The notes beneath the pieces were generated by a model. It ran no database searches and was not told where the DNA came from. It worked only from the letters and a program-made list of their open reading frames with translations. The position numbers were made by a program, and so were the translations under genes. From Nocardia acididurans (GTDB taxonomy: Bacteria; Actinomycetota; Actinomycetes; Mycobacteriales; Mycobacteriaceae), in NCBI RefSeq assembly GCF_016741815.1, contig NZ_JAERRJ010000014.1, forward strand, positions 164,378 through 228,377: a stretch of DNA of 64,000 nt, written 5' to 3'. Shown one piece after another: positions 17,248 to 25,293 of the stretch (the first letter of the stretch is position 1; every line of letters starts with the position of its first letter).

Positions 17248-19745
17248 AACGCGGTCAGCTACGGATCTACTTGGGAGCGGCCCCCGGCGTGGGGAAGACC
17301 TATTCGATGCTGTCGGAAGCACAGCGGCGCATCGAACGAGGTCGTGACGTGGTGGCCGCGGTGGTGGAGACGCACGGACGGTCCAAGACCGCGCAGCTGC
17401 TCGCCGGAATCGAACGGATTCCGCCGAAGCTGATCGAATACCGCGGCACCACCATGAGCGAACTCGATGTCGACGCGGTGCTGCGGCGCGCCCCGGCCGT
17501 GGTGCTGGTGGACGAACTCGCGCACACCAACGTGCCGGGCAGCAAGAACGAGAAGCGCTGGCAGGACGTCCTGGAGCTGCTGGACGCCGGCATCGACGTG
17601 GTGTCGACGGTCAATGTGCAGCATCTGGAAAGCCTCAACGACGTGGTCGAGCAGATCACCGGCGTGGTGCAGCGCGAGACCGTCCCGGACTGGGTGGTGC
17701 GCGGCGCGTCCCAGGTGGAACTGGTCGACATCACGCCGGAAGCGCTGCGGCGCAGGCTCTCCCACGGCAACGTGTACGCCGCCGACAAGGTCGACGCGGC
17801 GCTGCGCAACTACTTCCGGCCCGGAAACCTCACGGCGCTGCGGGAACTCGCGCTGCTGTGGCTGGCCGACCAGGTCGACGCCGCACTGGCCAAATACCGC
17901 GAGGATCACAAGATCACCGCCACCTGGGAGGCCCGCGAACGAGTCGTGGTGGCCGTCACCGGCGGTCCCGAATCGGAAACCATCGTGCGGCGCGCCAGCC
18001 GGATCGCCGCCAAATCCAGTGCCGAACTGATCGTGGTGCATGTGGTGCGCGGCGACGGCCTGGCCGGAGTGTCCGCGCAGCGGCTGACCCGCCTGCGCGA
18101 TCTGGCGACCGGTCTCGACGCCAGCCTGCACAACGTCACCGGTGACGATGTGCCCACCGCGCTACTGGATTTCGCACGGCAGGTGAACGCGACCCAGCTG
18201 GTGCTGGGCACATCGCGCCGGTCACGCTGGGCCCGCATGCTCGACGAGGGCATCGGCGCGACCGTGGTGCAGAAGTCGGGGAAGATCGACGTGCACATGG
18301 TCACCCATGAGGAGTCCGTACAGAGCTTCCGCTGGTCCGCGCTGGCCCGGCGGGAACGCATGACCTGGTCGTGGTCCGCGGCGCTGCTCGTGCCGACGAT
18401 CATCTGCCTGGCCAACCTCTGGCTGGACCGCTGGCTGGATCTCGGCGGCGAGAGCGCGCTGTTCTTCATCGGCGTGATCGCGGTGTCACTGCTCGGCGGT
18501 GTCGCCCCGGCCGCGATGGCGGCGCTGCTGTCCGGCATCCTGCTCAACTGGTTCTTCACCGAACCGCGCTACAGCCTCACCATCGACCAGCTCGACAACT
18601 TCCTGACCATCGTGGTGCTGCTGCTGGTGGCGGTCGCCGTGGCGGCGCTGGTGGATGTGGCGGCCAAGCGAACTCGCGAGGCGCGCAAGGCTTCCCGCCA
18701 GGCCGAACTGCTGACCCTGTTCGCGGGCTCGGTGCTGCACGGCGCGGATCTGCCGGACCTGCTGGAGCGGGCGCGCGAGACCTACGGTCAGGACGCGGTC
18801 AGCCTGGTCACCGAGGACGAGGTGATCGCGTCGGTGGGTGCGAAACCACCGCTGAAAGTGTCCGACGCCGAAACCGCTCTGGAGGCCGGGGACGATATGC
18901 ACTGGCTGCTGCTCAGCGGCCGGCAGCTCTCCCCGGCCGACCGGGTCGTACTCGGCGCGGTCGCCAATCAGGCCGCGGGCCTGGTGCGGCAGAAGCAATT
19001 GCAGGCCGAAGCCAGTGCGGCCCAGGCGCTCCTGGAAGCCGACAAACTGCGGCGCGCCCTGTTGTCGGCGGTCAGCCACGATCTGCGCACGCCATTGGCC
19101 GGCGCCAAGGCGGCGGTCTCGAGTCTGCGCAGCGACGATGTGGAGTTCTCGCCCGAGGACACCGCCGAACTGCTGGAGACCATCGAGGAGTCGGTGGATC
19201 AGCTCACAGCGCTGGTCGGCAATCTGCTCGACTCGTCGCGGCTCATGGTGGGCGTGATCCAGCCGCAGGTGCGGCGGGTCTACCTCGACGAGGTGGTCCA
19301 TCACGCGCTGATGAGCATGGGCACCCGCGGGCTGCGGCGCACCGCCCGCAACCGGGTCAAGGTGGAGGTCGACGCCATCTCGGTGCGCGCCGATCCGGGC
19401 CTGCTGGAGCGGGTGCTGGCCAATCTGATCGATAATGCGGTGCGGTACTCCCCCGGCGACGAACCGATCCGGGTGGCCGCCGAACGCACCGGCAATCGGG
19501 TGTCGGTCACGGTCATGGACACCGGCCGTGGCGTACCTTCCGGTATGGAGGACCAGCTGTTCGAACCGTTCCAGCGTCTCGGCGATCGGGACAACTCGAC
19601 CGGCGTGGGCCTGGGGCTGTCGGTGGTGAAGGGGTTCGTGGAAGCAATGGGCGGCACCGTGCACGCGGAGCCGACCCCGGGCGGAGGGTTGACAATGGTG
19701 ATCGACCTACCGGCCGACACCGAAGAGGAACAGGAGATCGGGTGA
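17244..19745 (+). CDS. kdpD: KdpD, sensor histidine kinase for potassium limitation
   Basis: The product has 833 residues. Domains in order are the N-terminal KdpD domain with a P-loop (GAAPGVGKT, residues about 11-19), a universal-stress-like domain (about 230-360), four transmembrane helices (about 375-475), and a GAF-like domain. Then come HisKA with the phosphorylated His612 (SHDLRTPL) and a HATPase_c domain (N-box DNAVRYSP, G-boxes DTGRGVP and GVGLGLSVVKG). It senses K+ limitation or ionic stress and phosphorylates KdpE. The GTG start overlaps the upstream micropeptide stop. The frame is open far upstream, but that part is not KdpD-like. Confidence 0.96.
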   Translation: MKRGQLRIYLGAAPGVGKTYSMLSEAQRRIERGRDVVAAVVETHGRSKTAQLLAGIERIPPKLIEYRGTTMSELDVDAVLRRAPAVVLVDELAHTNVPGSKNEKRWQDVLELLDAGIDVVSTVNVQHLESLNDVVEQITGVVQRETVPDWVVRGASQVELVDITPEALRRRLSHGNVYAADKVDAALRNYFRPGNLTALRELALLWLADQVDAALAKYREDHKITATWEARERVVVAVTGGPESETIVRRASRIAAKSSAELIVVHVVRGDGLAGVSAQRLTRLRDLATGLDASLHNVTGDDVPTALLDFARQVNATQLVLGTSRRSRWARMLDEGIGATVVQKSGKIDVHMVTHEESVQSFRWSALARRERMTWSWSAALLVPTIICLANLWLDRWLDLGGESALFFIGVIAVSLLGGVAPAAMAALLSGILLNWFFTEPRYSLTIDQLDNFLTIVVLLLVAVAVAALVDVAAKRTREARKASRQAELLTLFAGSVLHGADLPDLLERARETYGQDAVSLVTEDEVIASVGAKPPLKVSDAETALEAGDDMHWLLLSGRQLSPADRVVLGAVANQAAGLVRQKQLQAEASAAQALLEADKLRRALLSAVSHDLRTPLAGAKAAVSSLRSDDVEFSPEDTAELLETIEESVDQLTALVGNLLDSSRLMVGVIQPQVRRVYLDEVVHHALMSMGTRGLRRTARNRVKVEVDAISVRADPGLLERVLANLIDNAVRYSPGDEPIRVAAERTGNRVSVTVMDTGRGVPSGMEDQLFEPFQRLGDRDNSTGVGLGLSVVKGFVEAMGGTVHAEPTPGGGLTMVIDLPADTEEEQEIG

Positions 19746-20446
19746 GCGACGCGGCCCCGGCGCCGACCAAAGTGCTCGTGGTCGACGACGAACCACAGAT
19801 TCTGCGTGCCCTGCGCATCAATCTGTCGGTGCGCGGATACGAGGTGACGACCGCCGCCAATGGGGCGGCGGCATTGCGCGCGGCGGCGGAGAAACACCCC
19901 GACGTGGTCGTGCTGGACCTCGGCCTGCCCGATATGGACGGCATCGAAGTGCTTGCCGGACTGCGCGGTTGGTCGACGGCGCCGGTGATCGTGCTCTCGG
20001 CGCGCACCGACTCCTCGGACAAGGTCGAAGCGCTGGACGCGGGCGCGGACGACTATGTGACCAAACCCTTCGGCATGGACGAACTGCTGGCCCGGCTGCG
20101 CGCGGCCGTGCGGCGGGCCGCCGCCAACGCGGACACCTCCGCCGAACCGGTGATCGAAACCGATTCCTTCACAGTCGATCTCGCCGCCAAGAAGGTCACC
20201 AAACACGGCCGGGACGTGCACCTCACCCCGACCGAGTGGGGCATGCTGGAGATGCTGGTGCGCAATCGCGGCAAGCTGGTGGGGCGGCGCGAGATCCTGC
20301 GCGAGGTGTGGGGGCCGTCCTACGCCACCGAAACCCATTACCTGCGTGTGTATCTCGCGCAGTTGCGGCGCAAACTCGAGGACGACCCGTCACAGCCGAA
20401 GCATCTGCTGACCGAGGCAGGGATGGGATACCGGTTCCAGGTCTGA
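19742..20446 (+). CDS. kdpE: KdpE, OmpR-family response regulator
   Basis: This 234-residue response regulator has a receiver domain (VVDDEPQI acidic pair, phospho-acceptor Asp in VVVLDLGLPDMDG, Lys in DDYVTKPF). A winged-helix Trans_reg_C domain follows (LTPTEWGMLEMLVRN; final GMGYRF). It should activate kdpFABC under K+ limitation. The GTG start overlaps the kdpD stop by four bases. The pump genes it is expected to control lie at the left end of the window rather than adjacent. Confidence 0.96.
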   Translation: MSDAAPAPTKVLVVDDEPQILRALRINLSVRGYEVTTAANGAAALRAAAEKHPDVVVLDLGLPDMDGIEVLAGLRGWSTAPVIVLSARTDSSDKVEALDAGADDYVTKPFGMDELLARLRAAVRRAAANADTSAEPVIETDSFTVDLAAKKVTKHGRDVHLTPTEWGMLEMLVRNRGKLVGRREILREVWGPSYATETHYLRVYLAQLRRKLEDDPSQPKHLLTEAGMGYRFQV

Positions 20447-20451
20447 AAACC

Positions 20452-21645
20452 TCAGCGCGACAGCAGGATCGGCAGGGATTTCAGTCCGTTGTTGAGATTG
20501 GACCGGATGCGGCGAGCCTCGCCGATCTGCTCGATGCGCGGGAACCGGCGCAGTAGTTCCTCGAAGAAGACGCGGCCCTCCAGCCGCGCCAGGTGCACGC
20601 CCAGGCAGTAGTGCTGGGCGAGGCCGAAGGACAGGTGCGGGTTGGGGTTTCGGCGGATATCGAAACGCTGCGGCTCGGTGAACACGGCCTCGTCGCGATT
20701 GGCCGAGGTGTACCACATGGCCACCTTGTCCCCGGCCTTGATCGGGACGCCCCGGATCTCGGTGTCGGCGGTGGCGGTGCGGCGGAAGTAGTGCAGCGGA
20801 TTGGCGAAACGCAGGATCTCCTCCACCGCACCGGGAATCAGGGCGGGGTCCGACCGCAGCGCCCGCAGCTGCTCCGGGTGATCCAGCAGCAGGTGCAGTC
20901 CCGACGACAGCATGGTTTTGGTGGTGTCGTTGCCCGCCGTGACCAGCTGGGTGAAGAAGCTCCCGAACTCGATGTCGGACATGGCTTTTCCACCGAACTC
21001 GCCGGCCAGGATCAACGAGGTGAGATCGGCCCGCGGTTCCTCGGTGCGGCGCCGCATGGCGAACTGGATGGCGTAGATCGCCATCTTGGTGATCTCGGCG
21101 GTGGCGTCGAAATCGCCGACCAGATCCGGATCCTGCTGGCTGGTGGTCTGTTCGGCCCACTGCCGGATATTCGGCCAGTCCTGCGCGGGGATGCCGAACA
21201 GCCCGCCCACCACCTGGCTGGGCAGCACCCCGGCCACATCGTGCACGAATTCGACCTCACCGTCCACGCCGTCCAGCAGCAGGGCGGTCAGTTCCCGCAC
21301 CCGGTCTTCGAGTTCGCCCATGACGCGCGCTTTGAAGTGCTCCGCCAAGGGTTTCCGGTATTCGGTGTGCCGGGGCGGATCCATCATGAGCAGCATGTTC
21401 CGCTGCATCTCCAGGCGTTCGGGCGACTGGTTCTCCAGCACCACGCCCCCGGTCTCGGCCGAGAACAGCAGCGGATTGCGCGCGACGTGCGCCACATCGG
21501 CATGCGTGAGGATCGCCCAGTAGCCGGGTTCACCGGGCATGTCCTGCCAGTACACCGGCTGGGTCCGGCGCAGGTCGGCGAAGATCTCGTGGATCGGACC
21601 GTCCACGTAGAGTTCCGGATCGTAGATATCCATGACCGCGCTCAC
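20452..21645 (-). CDS. Cytochrome P450
   Basis: This 397-residue heme monooxygenase has the I-helix oxygen-activation motif AGNDTT (about residues 237-242) and ExxR in EEILR. The heme ligand is Cys347 in FGLAQHYCLG. The canonical FGxGxHxCxG has Gly where this protein has Ala344. The DPPRH motif (89-93) and the overall pattern resemble actinobacterial sterol- or fatty-acid-type P450s (CYP125/142/124-like), but the substrate cannot be assigned. The GTG at 21645 follows GAGGTGGG; an ATG four codons later is an alternative. No ferredoxin or reductase gene is adjacent. It converges with kdpE, 5 bases apart. Confidence 0.93.
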   Translation of the reverse strand: MSAVMDIYDPELYVDGPIHEIFADLRRTQPVYWQDMPGEPGYWAILTHADVAHVARNPLLFSAETGGVVLENQSPERLEMQRNMLLMMDPPRHTEYRKPLAEHFKARVMGELEDRVRELTALLLDGVDGEVEFVHDVAGVLPSQVVGGLFGIPAQDWPNIRQWAEQTTSQQDPDLVGDFDATAEITKMAIYAIQFAMRRRTEEPRADLTSLILAGEFGGKAMSDIEFGSFFTQLVTAGNDTTKTMLSSGLHLLLDHPEQLRALRSDPALIPGAVEEILRFANPLHYFRRTATADTEIRGVPIKAGDKVAMWYTSANRDEAVFTEPQRFDIRRNPNPHLSFGLAQHYCLGVHLARLEGRVFFEELLRRFPRIEQIGEARRIRSNLNNGLKSLPILLSR

Positions 21646-21760
21646 GGCCCACCTCGGTATTCACTTGCGGGTGTTCGGCTTCCGCTTCGGACGGTAGCCA
21701 TCGCACGCCGTGTGGACCGCGGTTCACCGACAATGTCTCAGTGAATGGACATCGCGTCAG

Positions 21761-22115
21761 TCAGGCATAGGGGTCGGTGATCTCCCGCAGCCGGTTCAGC
21801 GCCTCCCGCAGGTGGCCCATGCGGCGGGCGCCCAGGTGTTCGGCCCACTCCTGTTCGACCTGCGCGGCGATCTTATTCGCGTAGTCGGCCATCTCCTGCC
21901 CGCGCGCCGACAGCCGGATGAGCCGGGCGCGGCCGTCGCTGGGATCCGGCACGCGTTCGACGGCCCCGGCCCGTTCCAGCTGGTCGATCAGGAAACTGGC
22001 CGTCTGTTTGGTGATCTGCGCGCGGTCGGCCAGTTCGGTGAGGCGGGTGCCCTCCGGGCCGATCTGCCCCGCCAATCGGCCCTGCGCGGGCGTGATCTCG
22101 GCATGTCCGCTCTCG
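21761..22115 (-). pseudogene. MarR-family regulator, N-terminally truncated remnant
   Basis: The frame encodes a clear MarR C-terminal portion: ITPAQGRLAGQIGPEGTRLT, then the recognition region ITKQTASFLIDQLERAGAVE and the wing DPSDGRARLIRL. The first 40 or so residues of a normal 145-155-residue MarR protein are absent. Upstream of about 22115 the DNA instead reads, on the other strand, as part of a different gene. The frame stays open to a GTG at 22184 without a ribosome-binding site, so any product would have an abnormal N-terminus. It is probably non-functional as a dimerising regulator. Confidence 0.75.
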
Positions 22116-22497
22116 GCAACGCCTCCTCGCGCACGCTTCCCGCGCTCACCAACTACCGCAATATCCTCTTCGACACCATGGTGCACGCCCAGGACATGGC
22201 AATTCCCTTGGGCCGCACCATCTCCGTGACCCCGAGGCCGCGGCGGCGGGTGCGGACCGCGCCGTAGAAGTCGGCTGGCCAGTCTGGAACCGCCACAGCC
22301 TCGACGGCCTGCACCTGATCGCCACCGACGTCCCCTGGCAGTACGGCGCGGGCTCCGAAATCCGCGGCCCCATCCTCGCACTGCTACTCGTAATCACCGG
22401 CCGCCCAGCCGGTTTCGCCCACCTCACCGGCCCCGGCGTCGACCTCCTCACCGCCCGCCTGAGCGCCCCCGCCCCTTCCGCCGACCATCCGCACTGA
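22116..22497 (+). pseudogene. Maleylpyruvate isomerase-family (mycothiol-dependent) gene remnant
   Basis: Plus-strand sequence reads RTLPALTNYRNILFDTMVHA then QDMAIPLGRT in one frame. After about 22225 it continues in another frame as EAAAAGADRAVEVGWPVWNR, with later LDGLHLIATDVPWQYG and AHLTGPGVDLL, ending at TGA 22495-22497. This matches the C-terminal half of the TIGR03083 type, DinB-like mycothiol-dependent enzymes. The N-terminal half, including the metal-binding part, is missing, and one apparent single-base deletion breaks the frame. It abuts the truncated marR head to head. Confidence 0.65.
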
Positions 22498-22552
22498 CAC
22501 GTCACCCCACCCCCTGCTGCACTCCCGCCCACTCATCGATCACCATGGACCT

Positions 22553-23215
22553 ATGGCACTCGAGGCGATCGTGTTCGACATGGATGGCGTACTGATCGAC
22601 ACCGAACCCGTCTGGGAGGAGGTCCGCCGCGGCTACATCGACGATCTCGGCGGACGCTGGCTCCCCGACACCCAGGACCGCCTGATGGGCATGAGCACCG
22701 GCGAATGGGCCGCCTACCTCAGCAAAGACCTATTAGACGGCCGGCGCACCCCCGAGGAAGTGGCCACCGACGTCATCGACCGCATGAGCGCCCGCTACGC
22801 CGACCACCTCCCCCTCATGCCCGACGCCGTGGAAACGGTCCACACCTGCGCCAAGGAATACCCCCTCGGCCTCGCCAGCTCCTCCCCCCGCCGCCTCATC
22901 GACGTGGTCCTCGACCACATGGGCGTCACCGCCCTCTTCCACTCCACGGTCTCCACCGAAGAGGTGGACCGAGGCAAACCAGCCCCCGACGGCTACCTCG
23001 CCGTAGCCGCCCTCCTCGGCATCACCCCGGAAAACTGCGCCGCCATCGAGGATTCCAGCAACGGCCTCCGCTCCGCCGCCGCAGCCGGCATGACCGTCAT
23101 CGCCGTCCCCCACCCCCGCTACCCACCGGCTCCCGACGCCCTCGCCCTGGCCACCCTGGTCTCCCCCACCCTCGCCGAACTCACCCCGAGAGCAATCGCC
23201 GCCGTCGTGCGTTGA
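22553..23215 (+). CDS. HAD-superfamily phosphatase/phosphomutase (beta-PGM-like)
   Basis: This 220-residue HAD hydrolase has motif I DMDGVLIDTE with the nucleophile Asp9, motif II serine in LASSSPRR, motif III lysine in RGKPAPDGY and motif IV EDSSNG. The helical cap between motifs I and II makes it a subfamily I enzyme, like beta-phosphoglucomutase or sugar-phosphate phosphatases. It acts in the cytoplasm on a small phosphorylated metabolite. The specific substrate is unknown. The ATG at 22553 has a weak ribosome-binding site. It follows the degraded remnant without evident operon partners. Confidence 0.9.
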   Translation: MALEAIVFDMDGVLIDTEPVWEEVRRGYIDDLGGRWLPDTQDRLMGMSTGEWAAYLSKDLLDGRRTPEEVATDVIDRMSARYADHLPLMPDAVETVHTCAKEYPLGLASSSPRRLIDVVLDHMGVTALFHSTVSTEEVDRGKPAPDGYLAVAALLGITPENCAAIEDSSNGLRSAAAAGMTVIAVPHPRYPPAPDALALATLVSPTLAELTPRAIAAVVR

Positions 23216-23277
23216 GCCCAGGGTGACTGCGATGTCGTAGTCCGTGCCGGGCAGGTGGACCGGAATCGCACTGACGT

Positions 23278-24660
23278 TCACGGGAGCAGCAGGCCCCAAT
23301 AGATCGCCCAGAGTGCGAATCCGGTTCCACCGCAGACCAATAGCGCCCATCGGATCCGCGCGCCCGTGGTTGCTCCGGTCAGTGTGCGGCGGCTGCGCGC
23401 GAGGACAAAGCCCAGCGCTATGACCGCGCAGACCGCGACCGATTGCAGGGCGAGCCACGGCAGGGTGCGGCCGAACAGCAGGGGGCCGAACGATGTGGCG
23501 CGGGTCATGAGGATGTAGCCGAGCTGGACGACGGCGCCGATGATTCCGATCATCGCCGCAGCCAGAAGTACTTGCGCGGGACGCGGATTCGGCAAACGCC
23601 AGGTCCGCACGAAGCCGGCCAGGGCATAGCCTGTGCAGGCGAGCACGATCCCGCCCAGCAGCGCCAGGTTCACCGCGGGCGACTCCCACCGGCTCAGAGG
23701 CTTCAGGATACTCACTGAATGCCCTTGTGCCGCAGGTTGATCCGCCCGCGCCGGAGTAGCCGAACCGGGGAGCGCGTTCACCCAGTCACCCATGAGCTCG
23801 GCGTATCCCGGTGCCAGTTCGGGCAATCTGTCGAAGCCGTCGGTGGTCTGGTGCGCGGCATGCTCGGCGCCCGACAGGGTGACCAGCGCGTAGTTCGTCT
23901 TCCCCATCCGGTCGAAGGCGGCCTGAAAGCCCCGCAGACTGTCCCCCGGCGGGGTCAGCCGATCCAGATCACCCCAGATGGCCAGCACCGGCTGCGCGAT
24001 CCGCTCCAGCACCGGAATCGGGTCATAGTCGGCCTGCGCGAACTGCCCCGCCCCGACCAGCTGGCGAATCCCGTTGCGCGCCAGCACATCGATCATCGAT
24101 CCGCGCACGCCCGCCTCGGCGAACCTGGTCTCGTCGGCCCACATCTGCTGCGCCGCCGGAGGACCCGAGTTCGCACCGACGGTGATCAGGAACGCGGCGT
24201 CGGCCGACCGCGAAGCCGCCAGCGGCGCAACCCATCCGCCCTCGGACAACCCCCACAGACCGACTCGCGCGGGGTCGGCTTCCGGTCGATTCCGCAGTGC
24301 GGCAACACCTGCCAGCGCGTCATCGGCCAGCAGCGAGTAGTCGCGGTGCGCCGGCGTATATCCCTCGGTGCGCTTGTCATAGCGCAGCGCGACGATGCCC
24401 GCGCGCGCGAAGGCGTCGGCGACCTGCGCATACTGTGCACTCCGGCCATCGCCCGACCCGTGCACGAGCACGACACCGGCGCGTCCGGTGGCGCCCACCG
24501 GCGCGTGCACCGTGCCGTTCGTCGTGCTGCCGTCACCACGGGTGACAGTGATATCCACAGTGGTGACACCCGCCTGCGCGTAGGCCGTCGGCATCGCACA
24601 GCAGAGAGCGGCGAGCATGATGGCGAACACCGCGAGACGTCGAAGGATCGAAAGCATCAT
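23278..24660 (-). CDS. Exported alpha/beta hydrolase with four-helix membrane C-terminus
   Basis: This 460-residue protein has an N-terminal signal sequence (residues 1-28, cleavage near AYAQA) and an alpha/beta-hydrolase domain (about 35-300). The oxyanion HGSG motif is at 67-70 and the nucleophile Ser139 lies in GLSEGG. The acid Asp is in WGDLDRLTPP and the His in AEHAAH. From residue about 329 to the end there are four hydrophobic helices. The hydrolase therefore likely sits outside the membrane, tethered by its own C-terminal bundle. It starts 4 bases after an ArsR-type regulator gene, forming an operon. The substrate, perhaps an ester or peptide-like compound, is unknown. Confidence 0.85.
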   Translation of the reverse strand: MMLSILRRLAVFAIMLAALCCAMPTAYAQAGVTTVDITVTRGDGSTTNGTVHAPVGATGRAGVVLVHGSGDGRSAQYAQVADAFARAGIVALRYDKRTEGYTPAHRDYSLLADDALAGVAALRNRPEADPARVGLWGLSEGGWVAPLAASRSADAAFLITVGANSGPPAAQQMWADETRFAEAGVRGSMIDVLARNGIRQLVGAGQFAQADYDPIPVLERIAQPVLAIWGDLDRLTPPGDSLRGFQAAFDRMGKTNYALVTLSGAEHAAHQTTDGFDRLPELAPGYAELMGDWVNALPGSATPARADQPAAQGHSVSILKPLSRWESPAVNLALLGGIVLACTGYALAGFVRTWRLPNPRPAQVLLAAAMIGIIGAVVQLGYILMTRATSFGPLLFGRTLPWLALQSVAVCAVIALGFVLARSRRTLTGATTGARIRWALLVCGGTGFALWAIYWGLLLP

Positions 24661-24664
24661 GGTC

Positions 24665-25246
24665 CTACTCGGCCGACGTGGCGGTGGGCGCCGGGAAGGC
24701 CAGAAAACGGGTCAGCACCCGACGGGTCCCCGGACGAGCCCGGCCATGCTTGGCCTGAAAACCCTTGAGCAGCTTCAAATAGTCTTCGAAGAACTCCTCC
24801 AACTCCGCAGGCGTCGCATACACCGCCCCCCGCGAGAACGGCATCACATCCGCCCACTCACCGAGCTCACCACGCTCGGCCTCGAACCGCCGGAACATCT
24901 CGACATCCTCGGCAATATGCTGCGCGAACAGCCCCTCCATCAATTCCCGCACCTCCGGCGAGGTTTCCCGATCCATCCGGAAGCGCAGATCATTCGGCGG
25001 CGACCGCCACCACCGCTCCTTCCCCTTGGCCAGCTCCGGCGCCTCCTCGATGAACCCGTGCTCAGCCAACTGCCGCAGGTGATAACTCGTTGCCCCGGTG
25101 TTCTCCCCCAGCACAGCCCCGAGCGCCGTAGATGTCGCCGGCCCATTCTCCGCGAGCGCACGCAGAATCCGCTGCCGCAGCGGATGCGCCAGCGCACGAA
25201 GCGCGGCGGGATCAGTAATCCGCCTGGGCGTCACCTCATCAACCAT
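24665..25246 (-). CDS. ArsR-family winged-helix transcriptional regulator
   Basis: The product has 193 residues starting MVDEVTPRRITDPAALRALA. The winged helix-turn-helix occupies residues about 15-85 (LRQRILRALAENGPATSTAL, then TGATSYHLRQLAEHGFIEE). A helical C-terminal part of about 100 residues follows, typical of the HTH_20/YdhP-like ArsR group rather than metal sensors; no metal-binding cysteine pair is seen. The ATG at 25246 was chosen because upstream sequence is not family-like. It is probably autoregulatory through the TTGCA-rich region just upstream and co-transcribed with the membrane hydrolase. Confidence 0.88.
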   Translation of the reverse strand: MVDEVTPRRITDPAALRALAHPLRQRILRALAENGPATSTALGAVLGENTGATSYHLRQLAEHGFIEEAPELAKGKERWWRSPPNDLRFRMDRETSPEVRELMEGLFAQHIAEDVEMFRRFEAERGELGEWADVMPFSRGAVYATPAELEEFFEDYLKLLKGFQAKHGRARPGTRRVLTRFLAFPAPTATSAE

Positions 25247-25249
25247 GAG

Positions 25250-25283
25250 TTGCAGAAAATCCTTTGCAAAGACTTCTCTGCAA
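25250..25283. promoter_or_regulatory. Candidate operator upstream of the arsR-type gene
   Basis: TTGCA at 25250-25254, a perfect TTTGCAAA palindrome at 25263-25270 and TGCAA at 25279-25283 lie within 34 bases directly upstream of the regulator start. The spacing is roughly one helical turn and the whole is near-symmetric. It is probably the site of autoregulation. Confidence 0.4.
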
Positions 25284-25293
25284 CCCGGATCGA

